From assembly GCF_900170025.1 (NCBI RefSeq), contig NZ_FWEX01000006.1:2757236-2821235 (forward strand): a stretch of 64,000 bases of DNA. The letters run 5' to 3'. This document shows positions 9,664 through 20,200 of the stretch, piece by piece. The stretch comes from Nitrospira sp. ND1 (GTDB lineage Bacteria; Nitrospirota; Nitrospiria; Nitrospirales; Nitrospiraceae). Each line of letters begins with the position of its first letter. Position 1 is the stretch's first letter. The position numbers and the translations under genes were made by a program. Below the pieces are notes generated by a model, which saw nothing but the letters and a program-made list of their open reading frames with translations, was not told the DNA's origin and made no database searches.

Positions 9664-11832
9664 ATGGATACGTTGACGTCAAATCCCGCGGATTGCTCTG
9701 TGCCAAGTCCCATAACAGATACGGGCTTGTTATGCCTGCTCATGGTCGCCAGGTTCCACGACCTGCCTGCTGATGGGGGACAGATTCAGCATCAGTTCGG
9801 ACAGTCGGGCAAGGTACTGGCGACACAGGAGTTGCTACGCGCAGCCAAACACATTGGGTTTCGAGTCGGACTTGTGACTGCTCGATGGGAGGAGCTTGCG
9901 ACAACGCCATTGCCGGCCATAGTCCAACGAATCGACGGGCGATACGTCGTCCTGGCCAAAGTGCAGGACGACAAGGTGCTCATCCATGATCCACTGGAGG
10001 CGCGATCACTGGTTCAATCGAGAGAGATGTTCGTCACAAATTGGAGTGGCAGGTTGCTACTCTGTGCGAAACGCGCGGGTCTCCGGGCGCAGGATCTTGC
10101 CTTCGACATCACTTGGTTCATTCCAGCGGTATTCAAGTATCGACGGCTGCTGGGCGAAGTGTTGTTGGCGTCCTTTTTTCTACAGCTCTTTGCACTGCTC
10201 ACTCCCCTGTTCACCCAGGTCGTTATCGATAAAGTTTTGGTTCACAAGGGCTTCACGACGCTGCATGTTATGGCTATCGGCATGCTGGCGCTGGCATTAT
10301 TCGACGGACTGCTCGGCGGGTTGCGTACCTATCTGTTTGCTCACACCACGAACCGGATCGATGTGAGTTTGGGGGCGCAACTGTTCCGGCACCTTTTGGC
10401 CCTCCCTCTCGCCTACTTTGAAGCACGCCGGGTTGGCGATGCGGTCGCACGTGTGCGCGAACTCGAACATATCCGTCAATTTCTCACCAGTAATTCGGTG
10501 ACAGTCGTGCTGGATGTCGTGTTCATCGCCGTGTTTCTCGCTGTGATGTGGCTCTACAGTTCGATGTTGACGCTGGTGGTGATGGCATCCCTGCCGCTCT
10601 ATGCCATTCTCTCGATTGCCATCACGCCGACGATTCGCACACGGCTCACTGAGAAGTTTAACCGTGGAGCGGAGAACCAATCATTTCTAGTCGAGGCCGT
10701 AGGCGGTATTCAGACGGTGAAGGCTCTGGCCGTCGAGCCACCGTTGCAGCGCCGCTGGGACGAACAATTGGCCGGATATGTGCAGGCCAGTTTCCGTGCG
10801 ACCAGTCTGATCACCATAGCCGGCCAGCTGGCGACTTTTATCCAAAAAACTACGACCATTGCCGTCATGTGGGGCGGTGCGTATCAGGTCATCGACGGAG
10901 CGCTGAGTATCGGCGAGTTGATCGCCTTCAACATGCTCTCCGGCCAAGTGACCGGACCCTTGTTGCGTATGGTGAACCTCTGGCAGGAGTTTCAACAGGT
11001 GGGCATTTCAATACAACGCTTGGGCGATGTGTTGAACACCCGGCCCGAACCTGCATATAGCCCGGCCCGCACAACGTTACCGCGGATCGCCGGGCAGATT
11101 ACGTTCGACGACGTCACCTTTCGCTATCGTCCAGATGGCCGCCCGGTTCTCCAGCAGGTCTCCTTCTCCCTACAGCCGGGCCAGGTTATTGGGATGGTGG
11201 GGCGATCCGGGTCGGGCAAAAGCACCATCGCGAAGCTGATGCAACGGTTGTATGTGCCGGAACGCGGCCGTGTGCTGGTTGATGGGGTAGATCTTGCGCA
11301 GGTCGATCCGGCCTGGTTGCGTCGGCAAGTCGCCGTGGTACTGCAGGAGAACTTTCTTTTCAATCGCTCCGTTCGAGACAACATCGCATTAACCGACCCG
11401 GGGCTCTCAATGGACCGTGTGATGCATGCGGCCAAACTGGCGGGTGCCCACGAGTTCATCCTGGAGCTTCCGGACGGATATGACACGATTGTGGGAGAGC
11501 ATGGCTGCGCCCTCTCCGGCGGGCAACGTCAGCGTATCGCCATTGCTCGTGCTCTCGTTGCGAATCCTCGCATTCTGATCCTTGACGAAGCCACTAGCGC
11601 TCTGGACTATGAATCCGAAGCGATCATTCAACAGAACATGGCGCAGATCTGCAAGGGGCGCACCGTCATCGTCATTGCACATCGCCTGAGCACGGTTCGC
11701 CCTGCCCACCGGATTTACGTCCTCGACAAGGGGCAGATTTTCGAGGACGGGACGCACGATGATCTGGTCAAGCGCAACGGGATGTATGCGCGACTTCATC
11801 GATATCAGGAAGGGCGATCCGCAGCAGCGTAA
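9664..11832 (+). CDS. Type I secretion ABC exporter, HlyB family
   Basis: The 722-residue inner-membrane ABC exporter would energise secretion of the RTX protein encoded downstream. Residues about 15-140 form a C39 peptidase-like domain: LLCLLMVARFHDLP aligns with the HlyB N-terminus, and the catalytic pattern of true C39 proteases is not seen, so it is probably a substrate-binding CLD. Six membrane helices follow (about 155-430). The nucleotide-binding domain has Walker A GRSGSGKST (about 513-521), signature LSGGQRQR, Walker B ILILDEATSALD and switch His in IAHRLST. The gene is followed by the HlyD-type adaptor. The TolC-type outer-membrane partner is not in the window. Confidence 0.94.
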   Translation: MDTLTSNPADCSVPSPITDTGLLCLLMVARFHDLPADGGQIQHQFGQSGKVLATQELLRAAKHIGFRVGLVTARWEELATTPLPAIVQRIDGRYVVLAKVQDDKVLIHDPLEARSLVQSREMFVTNWSGRLLLCAKRAGLRAQDLAFDITWFIPAVFKYRRLLGEVLLASFFLQLFALLTPLFTQVVIDKVLVHKGFTTLHVMAIGMLALALFDGLLGGLRTYLFAHTTNRIDVSLGAQLFRHLLALPLAYFEARRVGDAVARVRELEHIRQFLTSNSVTVVLDVVFIAVFLAVMWLYSSMLTLVVMASLPLYAILSIAITPTIRTRLTEKFNRGAENQSFLVEAVGGIQTVKALAVEPPLQRRWDEQLAGYVQASFRATSLITIAGQLATFIQKTTTIAVMWGGAYQVIDGALSIGELIAFNMLSGQVTGPLLRMVNLWQEFQQVGISIQRLGDVLNTRPEPAYSPARTTLPRIAGQITFDDVTFRYRPDGRPVLQQVSFSLQPGQVIGMVGRSGSGKSTIAKLMQRLYVPERGRVLVDGVDLAQVDPAWLRRQVAVVLQENFLFNRSVRDNIALTDPGLSMDRVMHAAKLAGAHEFILELPDGYDTIVGEHGCALSGGQRQRIAIARALVANPRILILDEATSALDYESEAIIQQNMAQICKGRTVIVIAHRLSTVRPAHRIYVLDKGQIFEDGTHDDLVKRNGMYARLHRYQEGRSAAA

Positions 11833-11854
11833 CGAGGCAGATGAGGAAGAGAGG

Positions 11855-13246
11855 ATGAAGACGTTATTGCGACATCTGGCGGTGTGGCGTGCGGCATGGC
11901 AAATTGAACGGACCATGCCCTCGGCCGTTGTTTCCGGCGGGAGTGCGGTGGAGTTTCTTCCTGCTGTGCTTGAAATTCAACATACGCCGCCTTCGCCGAT
12001 CGGCCGTGCCATTCTCTGGACCATCATGCTGGTGTTCACGACGGCGGCGGCCTGGTCCTCGCTCAGTCACATTGATATCGTCGCGGTGGCGCCTGGCAAG
12101 ATTATCCCCAGTGGTCATTCCAAAACCGTCCAGCCATTCGAAACCGGTGTCATTGCTTCCATTCACGTGCAAGACGGTCAAGCCGTTCGTCAGGGAGAGG
12201 TGCTGATCGAGATGGATGCGACGCAAAACGGCGCTGATCGGGATCGGGCGCTCAACGAATATCGAGCCGCGCTGGTCGAGGCTGCTCGTTTGCGCGCGTT
12301 GATTGCGGGGCACTCCACTTTCGATGCTCCGGAAGACGCTGATCCGCAATTCATGTTGCTGCAACAACAACTCTTGCGGGATCAAGTCGCGGAGCTTTCC
12401 GCCCGGGTTGATGCATCCCGGCACCTCATTAGTCAACGCCGGGCGGCGTTGGATGCGACGAAGGATAATATCCGGCGGCTAGAGGCAACTGTTCCGATTG
12501 AGGCTGAACGAGCTAAGGCCCATCGTTCTCTGTTAGCACAACAGTACGTGTCCAAGATGGATTATCTCCAATTCGAACAGCAACGCATCGATAGGGCGCA
12601 GGAGTTAGCTGGGCAAAAGAGCAAGTTGCGGCAAGATCAGGCTGCGCTGGCCGAGGCCGAGCAAAACTATCATGTCCTTCTTTCAGAGTTTCAACAGAGC
12701 AAACAGGCCGAGCTCTCGACCACCGAAACGAAGGTTACGTCACTGCTTCAAGAAGTGCGCAAGGCTGGACAGAAAACCGAGTTGCAGAGGCTGGTGTCGC
12801 CGATCGACGGGGTGGTGCAGCAGCTGGCGGTGCATACGGTGGGTGGTGTCGTCACGCCTGCGCAACCATTACTCATCGTCGTGCCTCAAGACTACCCCGT
12901 GGAAGTTGAAGCACAGTTCGAGAACAAGGACATCGGCTTTGTGAAGGAAGGGCAGCCAGTTGAAATCAAAGTCGAGACGTTTCCGTTCACCTTATATGGG
13001 ACGATTCCAGGAAAGGTGTTGACCGTCTCGGACGATGCGGTACCGTTAGACAAGGAGAAAGGCGGCCTGGTTTATGCGAGCCGGGTAAGTATGGATCGAG
13101 CCACGATGCAGGTGGAAGGAAAGCGCATCCATCTGTCGCCTGGGATGGCGGTTACCGTGGAGGTCAAGACCGGTCAGCGACAGGTGATCGACTATCTGCT
13201 GAGTCCCTTATTGAAGTCTATGCAGGAGAGTTTGAGGGAGCGTTAA
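11855..13246 (+). CDS. Type I secretion membrane fusion protein, HlyD family
   Basis: This periplasmic adaptor would link the ABC exporter to an outer-membrane channel. The 463-residue product has a short cytoplasmic N-terminus and one membrane helix (ILWTIMLVF region, about residues 50-70). A lipoyl/barrel-sandwich half follows (VQPFETGVIASIHVQDGQAVRQG), then a long coiled-coil hairpin (about 150-310), the second lipoyl half (LVSPIDGVVQQL) and a C-terminal beta domain. All HlyD-family parts are present and in order. I chose ATG 11855, 22 bases after the exporter's stop and preceded by an AGGAAGAGAGG ribosome site, rather than the upstream open frame that overlaps the exporter. Confidence 0.94.
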   Translation: MKTLLRHLAVWRAAWQIERTMPSAVVSGGSAVEFLPAVLEIQHTPPSPIGRAILWTIMLVFTTAAAWSSLSHIDIVAVAPGKIIPSGHSKTVQPFETGVIASIHVQDGQAVRQGEVLIEMDATQNGADRDRALNEYRAALVEAARLRALIAGHSTFDAPEDADPQFMLLQQQLLRDQVAELSARVDASRHLISQRRAALDATKDNIRRLEATVPIEAERAKAHRSLLAQQYVSKMDYLQFEQQRIDRAQELAGQKSKLRQDQAALAEAEQNYHVLLSEFQQSKQAELSTTETKVTSLLQEVRKAGQKTELQRLVSPIDGVVQQLAVHTVGGVVTPAQPLLIVVPQDYPVEVEAQFENKDIGFVKEGQPVEIKVETFPFTLYGTIPGKVLTVSDDAVPLDKEKGGLVYASRVSMDRATMQVEGKRIHLSPGMAVTVEVKTGQRQVIDYLLSPLLKSMQESLRER

Positions 13247-13300
13247 GAAATCTGAAAAGGAACTGTGTCGCGCAACAAACCTTCAGGAAGAGGGTTGGTC

Positions 13301-14266
13301 ATGAAGATGAGGTCTGATCAAATTGTCAGGGGCATTATCGTTGTAGGGTTGTTGCTTGTCACGATGATGGTAACCAGCGAGGCGGGGCTCTTGGGGAAAG
13401 AAGAGACGCCTGGAGAGCGATTTCGGAAGGCCATTGAGAAAGTCAGGCTAAGTTGTGAAAGCCGGAAGCTGGCTCCGGGGGAAGTGTGTGGAGCGGTGAC
13501 TAACCTCAAACCGGCTGATCCCTTGGCGACAGAGGAGGGCCGGTTCGCGCACTCAATCAGGATCCCTAATCCGGTACCGGAGGACAGCGGGTACAAGCCG
13601 GGAATGACCCCGGAGCAGTATTTTGAACACCTGTGCAAGACCGAAGCGGGGGAGTTCATCTACAAGACCGTGGAGAATGTAGAGGGACTGCTCCAACTGC
13701 GACCTCGCGAAAATCCCACAGACTATGAACTCGAACATCTCTATGCAGTGGAAGATCCCTATGGGCATTCTGTAGGGGTACGGGATCACCCTGAAGAGTA
13801 TTTTGTCCAACCTGCGATAGGCAAGTATCAGTTTCTCGAAATTCCTTTGCCTGAGAGATCCCGTGCGAGTGAAGAAAGAATGTACCTTCGCTTTTACCGA
13901 GACAAAAACGCGCGTGCGGGAAAAGATTACCAAACCGCGATCAATGGCAAATTCGTGCGGGTTCCCTACGTCGTGGGAAAAGTAAAGGTTCCTTCTTCCC
14001 AGAGCCGCTACGGATACACCTGGCGCGGGGTTGGCCGTCCGCACGATCGAAGGCTCGGAATAGCAGGAGGAGAACTGATCATCCTTGACCTCCGAACCAA
14101 CGAGGTGCTTGCTGTCAGGCGAGGTTTCGTCCGCAGTGGGTATATGCGAAATATGACCGGAGTTTGGTGGTTAACAGCACAGAAGTGTTCGAAGGAATCG
14201 TTGAAGACCGATGTGCAGTTTATTAATCAGGTGTTAAGGCCGGTACTGGGCGCGGAGGAGAGATAA
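13301..14266 (+). CDS. Unknown exported protein inside the RTX operon
   Basis: The 321-residue product has a signal peptide (hydrophobic IIVVGLLLVTMMV followed by small residues), so it should reach the periplasm or beyond. The mature part is charged, with three or so Cys residues and patches such as YLRFYRDK, GYTWRGVGRPHDRRLG and LIILDLRTNEVLAVRRGF; I do not recognise a family. The ATG at 13301 has AGGAAGAGGG upstream. It lies 54 bases after hlyD and its stop is one base before the start of the RTX gene, so it is surely translated from the same mRNA. Its place suggests an accessory factor for the RTX protein (chaperone, modifying or immunity-like), but that is inference. Confidence 0.8.
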   Translation: MKMRSDQIVRGIIVVGLLLVTMMVTSEAGLLGKEETPGERFRKAIEKVRLSCESRKLAPGEVCGAVTNLKPADPLATEEGRFAHSIRIPNPVPEDSGYKPGMTPEQYFEHLCKTEAGEFIYKTVENVEGLLQLRPRENPTDYELEHLYAVEDPYGHSVGVRDHPEEYFVQPAIGKYQFLEIPLPERSRASEERMYLRFYRDKNARAGKDYQTAINGKFVRVPYVVGKVKVPSSQSRYGYTWRGVGRPHDRRLGIAGGELIILDLRTNEVLAVRRGFVRSGYMRNMTGVWWLTAQKCSKESLKTDVQFINQVLRPVLGAEER

Positions 14267-14267
14267 A

Positions 14268-17200
14268 ATGAGTCAAGGTAGTATCTCGACTTGGTTGAAG
14301 TTTGCCCTGCAACAAATGGCAGCCGAGTCGTATCTCGATCAAATCCTATTGGGGCGACCTCTTCGAGAGATCCTGTTGGATGGCAACAATGACACAAGAT
14401 TTGTTGCGCCAGATGCTAACGGCGACCTGCCCGGTATGACGCGGTTTACGAATGCGCTGGCTGATCGGTTCCTCAGTGCCTATCAAATCGTCGATCATCA
14501 CGCCAACGATGCAACAGGGTTTAGTGCCACCCTGTTGTTTGACACTCAGACCAACAGCTACACGCTCTCATTCCGAAGCAGCGAGTATGCCGCTGACGTC
14601 AATGGTGGTGATCGTTCACGCGATATTGTGGGGGCGGATGCAGAAGTCAAGAATGCCGGCTTTGCGTTTGCCCAACTTGTCAGCATGACGCGATACTTTG
14701 AGGGCTTGCAACAGGGTAAGAAGAGCGATGGGACAATCGATCCGTCATTGGCTGCCTTCTTTGGCAATTCTCAGAACCAACTTAATGTCACTGGCTATTC
14801 CCTCGGAGGGCACCTAGCGACTGTATTCACAGAACTCTATGCGGATCGCGTGGCCCAAACGTACACCTTTAATGGGGCCGGGCGCGGTGAATTTGCCGGT
14901 TTACATTTCAACAGCGAGGTACAGGAAGCCGATCGCATACGGGAGATGCTTGCGAACCTTGATGCGCGGTTACGGGCAACTGATCCGTTAGGCTCGCTGT
15001 TTGCCAGTGGGGCGACGGCTGACATCTACACCGACGAACGGTATCTGGTCGCGTTGGATGACATTAGGGCGCGCTATCCCACGAGTGGAACTCAAAGTTT
15101 GCCTGGTCTGACCGGAGGGCTGACGAGAACCGATGGTGCTTTTGGAAAAATACAGCAGCTCTTTGGTCATGCCCAGACCGGTCAGGATGTTGAGGTGGTC
15201 GCCAATTCTGGGGTCCACGCAAAGGTGATCCCTGTTTTAGTCGAAGGGCAGCCACTCATTGAAGATGTGAATGTCCAGAATCCATGGGAATCTCAATATG
15301 GCAATAGCCACAGCGTCACTCTCCTTGTGGACTCCCTGGCCATCCAGGAACTATTTCAGAAGGCTGATCCGCAGTTACAGCAATCTCAGATAGAAAGCAT
15401 TCTGAAAGCCTCCTCAGATCAGATTGCCTCTCCCTATCCAGAACAAGGAACGCCTGTGCCCCCTGCCGAGGGAGACACGCTTGAAAAAGCGCTTGATGCA
15501 CTGGCCAAGGTGTTCCACGTTGAAGGACCTGCTACTCCTTACGGGCGACTGCCCGGAGATTTCGGCAGCGCAACGTATCGACAGCCGTTTTATGAGCGAC
15601 TTGACGCCGTTCGAGCGGCGATCGGTGACCAGGTCTTCAGCATTGCGCCATTGATAGGGAAGAGCGCTGAGGAGTTACAATCCTTGGCCTTACTGGAGGA
15701 TTCAACGAGTCTTGCTTATCGGTTCGCATTAAGGGAGTTAGCCCCATTTGCGGTCCTCGGGGCTAGCGCTTCCTCGACAGAGACACTCTATGCTAACCAC
15801 AACGAAGCCGGACAGTTGGCACTGCTCAACTCCGAAAGCGGAATGGGAGAATTGTCTCCACAGTACTTGAAGGATCGCGCCGCATTTCTGGTCGAGAAGA
15901 TCAATGTCAACAGTAACCCAATCGGGTTCCCCTCCATCACTCATTTTAAAGATTTCCAATCACTCTATGAGATTCGTTCGGTAGCACCACAAGGGCCTCA
16001 AGTCTTGTTTGGAGGCGAGGTCGGCGAAACTCTCGATGGAAGTGCGTTTTTTGGTGACCATCTCTATGGCGGCGAGGGAGACGATCATCTGTTTGGCTAT
16101 GGAGGCAAGGACTATCTGGAGGGGAATCCCGGCAACGACATCTTGGATGGCGGCAGTGGCGCCGATACGATGCTGGGAGGAACGGGAGACGACACGTATC
16201 TCGTCGACGATTCTGGCGATGTCGTCCGAGAGTATGCCAATAGCGGCATTGACGAAGTGCGCAGTTCAGTCACCTTCACCCTGGACTCCCAGATCGAGCA
16301 CCTCACGCTGACGGGGAGCAATGCGATTGATGGCATTGGCAACGAGCTAGGCAATATTCTCATCGGCAATAGCGCAAAAAATATGCTGAATGGTGGTGGT
16401 GGGCAGGACCATCTCGTCGGCAATGAGGGAAACGACACACTCATCGGCGGCGCTGGCGACAGCGACCTCCTCGAAGGCGGCGTTGGATTCGATACGTACA
16501 TCTATCGTTCTGGTGATGGGGTAGATCGAATTGAGGACAGTGATGCGCAGGGGCAGATCATTTTCGACGAGCACCTGTTGCAGGGAGGTATTCGGCGTGC
16601 CGGTGATGTCGCCAACAGTTATACGAGCCTGGATGGCCGAACCACTTACCTGATGTCCGGGACCGATCTGATCGTGAACGGTGTCCTCATCGTGAACGAG
16701 AATTTTCAGAGTGGCCAGATGGGAATTCAGTTGCGCGATGTCTCCCCTATTCCGTCTGATACAGGACTTCCCGCCGGACCTTTTGGGCATGTGTTGGTGG
16801 GAGACGGTGAGGATGAGACGCTCATTGCCACTCATCCGTATTCGTATGCCATGTATGGCAACGAAGGAAATGATGTCCTCACTTCTCAGGTGCCGTCAAC
16901 ACATGACTCGTTCTCCGATCTTCGTGATGGTGGGGCCGGTGATGACATCCTGGTCGGTGCTGGAGGGAATGATTATCTCGTTGGCGGTAGCGGTGATGAT
17001 TATGCCGATGTCTCCGATGGAGATATCTTTCTCGGTGGAGATGGCAATGACATTGCTGTGACTGATACCGAGATAGCCAATTACGCATGGACCCATATCG
17101 GCAGCGGCACACACTATATTGACGGGGGCGCCGGCAATGACGTGTTATTGGGCGCCCTTGGCGTTGATGTGTTGCTTGGTGGGGATGGTGAGGATGTTCT

Positions 17201-20200
17201 TAGGGGAGAAAACCGTCCGGTGGGTTGGATTGCAAAAGTGTATGACGTTGATCTCATCCCACAAAGTGTTTCTATGTTGGCATTTTCCTCGGCTCTAGGT
17301 GCAGACGACTACCTCGATGGCGGCGCCGGTAACGACCTGCTTGTCGGCGACGGAGGAAACGACATTCTCGTCGGCGGGGCGGGCGACGACTGGCTGTATG
17401 GGGAGTCAGATTTTACCCAGACTATTCCTGGCGATGATTGGTTGGATGGTGGTGAGGGCAATGACCGGCTATTCGGCGGCGCAGGAGCTGACTCGCTTTC
17501 CGGTGGGGATGGCGACGATCTTTTGATCGGGGACTTTTCAGAGGATCTCGGGTCTGAAGATATTCTCGATGGAGGCGCCGGAGCCGACGAACTGCAGGGT
17601 GGAGGGGGCGACGATATTCTCTATGGTGGCACTGGGATGGATCGGCTTGCCGGGTTCGCGGGAAACGATTTTCTCGATGGCGGTGCGGACAGCGACGAGC
17701 TACAGGGAGGGGCCGGCGACGACTCATTGTGGGGTGGACTTGGTCATGATCTTATGACCGGGCAGGAGGGAGATGACGAGCTCTTCGGGGATGATGGAAA
17801 CGATGAGCTGCATGGAGAGATTGGAAACGATACGCTTGTTGGTGGCGTCGGCAATGATGCGCTCTTTGGTCAGGATGATGACGACCTCCTTTCCGGCGAT
17901 GCCGGTGATGATTTACTGAATGGTGGACTCGGTAATGATCAGCTTGACGGCGGCGATGGGATCGACGATGTGCAGGGCCGAGAGGGAGACGATCTCATTG
18001 TTGGCGGCACCGGCGACGATTTTCTCTACGGTGATGGCAACGACCCCACTGTCCTGAATCTCCTCGGCGGCAACGATACTCTTGATGGCGAGGAGGGGGA
18101 TGACCAGTTGTGGGGTGGTGCGGGGCAGGATCAACTGTTCGGTGGCGAGGGAGCCGACCAGTTGGTGGGTGATGTGGGAGATGATGCCTTGTTCGGGGAT
18201 GCCGGTGATGACTCTCTCTTTGGAGACTCGCCGCTATTCGCGGGGCAGGCGGGGAATGATGTGCTCGACGGCGGTGATGGTCACGACGTCCTTCAGGCTG
18301 GTGGCGGGGAGGATGATTTGCACGGCGGGACAGGAAATGATCGTCTGATCGGCGGGGCCGGGAGTGACACCTATCGATTTAACCTGGGCGGCGGTGTTGA
18401 TTCTATCGAGGATGATGCAACGCAGAGTAATCGATTGATCTTTGGTGCTGGTATTACCGCTGAATCCTTGAGGTTGGACGTGGCAACCGGTGATTCTCTT
18501 GTCGTACGTGTCGTTAACAGTGAGGATGCGGTTCAGATCGTCGGCTTTGGGCTCAATTCACCCTCCGAGTTTCACACCATTAATCAGTTCGAGTTTGCCG
18601 ACGGCACGGTGCTGAGGGACGCCGGATTGCTCGCGCGAGGGTTTAACTTGTCCGCGCCAGTGGACGGAGGAACGGTGATCGGTACGTCCTTTGCCGACCA
18701 TATGCAAGGCAGTCAGGCTGCTGATTGGCTTCACGGACGTGATGGAAACGATGTCCTCATTGGCGGCGAGGGCGCTGATGTGTTGGAGGGTGAGGAGGGC
18801 GACGATCTATTAGAAGGCGACGCCGGTAATGACCGGCTCTATGGTGGCGCCGGGGTGAACGTATTACGCGGAGGCGAAGGAAGTGACCTGTTGGTGTCGA
18901 ACGCGGCCGCCGATCAGTTAATCGGTGGGACCGGTCACGATATCTATCACCTTGTCTCAGGACTTGCCACCGTGTCAGAGGACGCGAATGGAGGCATTGA
19001 TACCATCCAGCTAGCGCCCAGTGCTTCTCTTGCATTTCAAGCGCCTGACCAGGTGGAGAATGTTCAGATCCTGGACGATTTTTATTTGGAGCCGACCCAG
19101 CGAGTAGACCTGGTAGGAAATGTGCTGGACAACCAATTGTCCGGTCCCAACCAGCTTGACGGCCAAGGAGGAAACGACATTCTCATCGGGGTGGGCGACA
19201 ATACGTTCTTGTTTGACCGTGGGTATGGGCAAGACATCGTGCGGATGGGCATGCAGACGTATGCCCACACAGGGCTCGATCAGGTTCTGTTCGGAGCGGA
19301 GATCGCGCCGGGCGATCTCATACTCGAAAATCATGTCAACGATCTGGTCGTTAAGGTCAATGGGAGCACAGACCAATTGACGGTGGAGTCCTTTTTTGTC
19401 TCCCCGAGCAATCACGTGGACCAATTTGCGTTTTTCGATGGGACCGTGTGGGATTTGAGCGCGATCGAGAGTCGGGTGTTGACGTTTGTCGGCAGTGACG
19501 CCGACGACACGTTCTACGGCACCGATGGGGACAATCTCATTCGCGGGTTGGGGGGTAATGATCAAATCCGGGCTTCGCTGGGAGACGATACTCTCGATGG
19601 TGGCGCCGGAAACGACTTTCTGGAGGGGTATCTTGGCAATGATATCTATCTGTTTGGTCGAGGATATGGGCAGGACTCCATCGACGACCAAGGCGATTCA
19701 TCGGATGTCGACACGCTGCAACTCTTGGACGGAATTACCCCTGGCGATGTCACGTTGCGTGCGACGCCTGATTTTGGCGGCAGTGCAATTCTGACGATAA
19801 CCAATACTGCCGACCAACTCACTCTTGGCGGATTTTTCGAGTTTCAATCACTCCGTGTTGACCTGATTAAATTCGCAGACGGCACTATCTGGGATTACAA
19901 CGCGATGCTGGCTCACACTGAAGGCGTGAATCTTGTCGGCGGTGAGGGCGTCGATTACCTCTACGGCAATGTCACGAACGACATCCTTTCAGGGTTGGAT
20001 GGAGATGACAGCCTCTACGGTGGGGCCGGCAACGATCTATTGGACGGAGGAATTGGTGCGGACAGCCTGAGTGGCGGGTCAGGAAATGATCTTTACATGG
20101 TCGATGATGTCGGAGATAGAGTGACAGAACAGGCAGGCCAAGGAACGGATACGATTCAGAGCGGTGTCACGTATGCGCTGGGTGCGAACGTCGAAAATCT

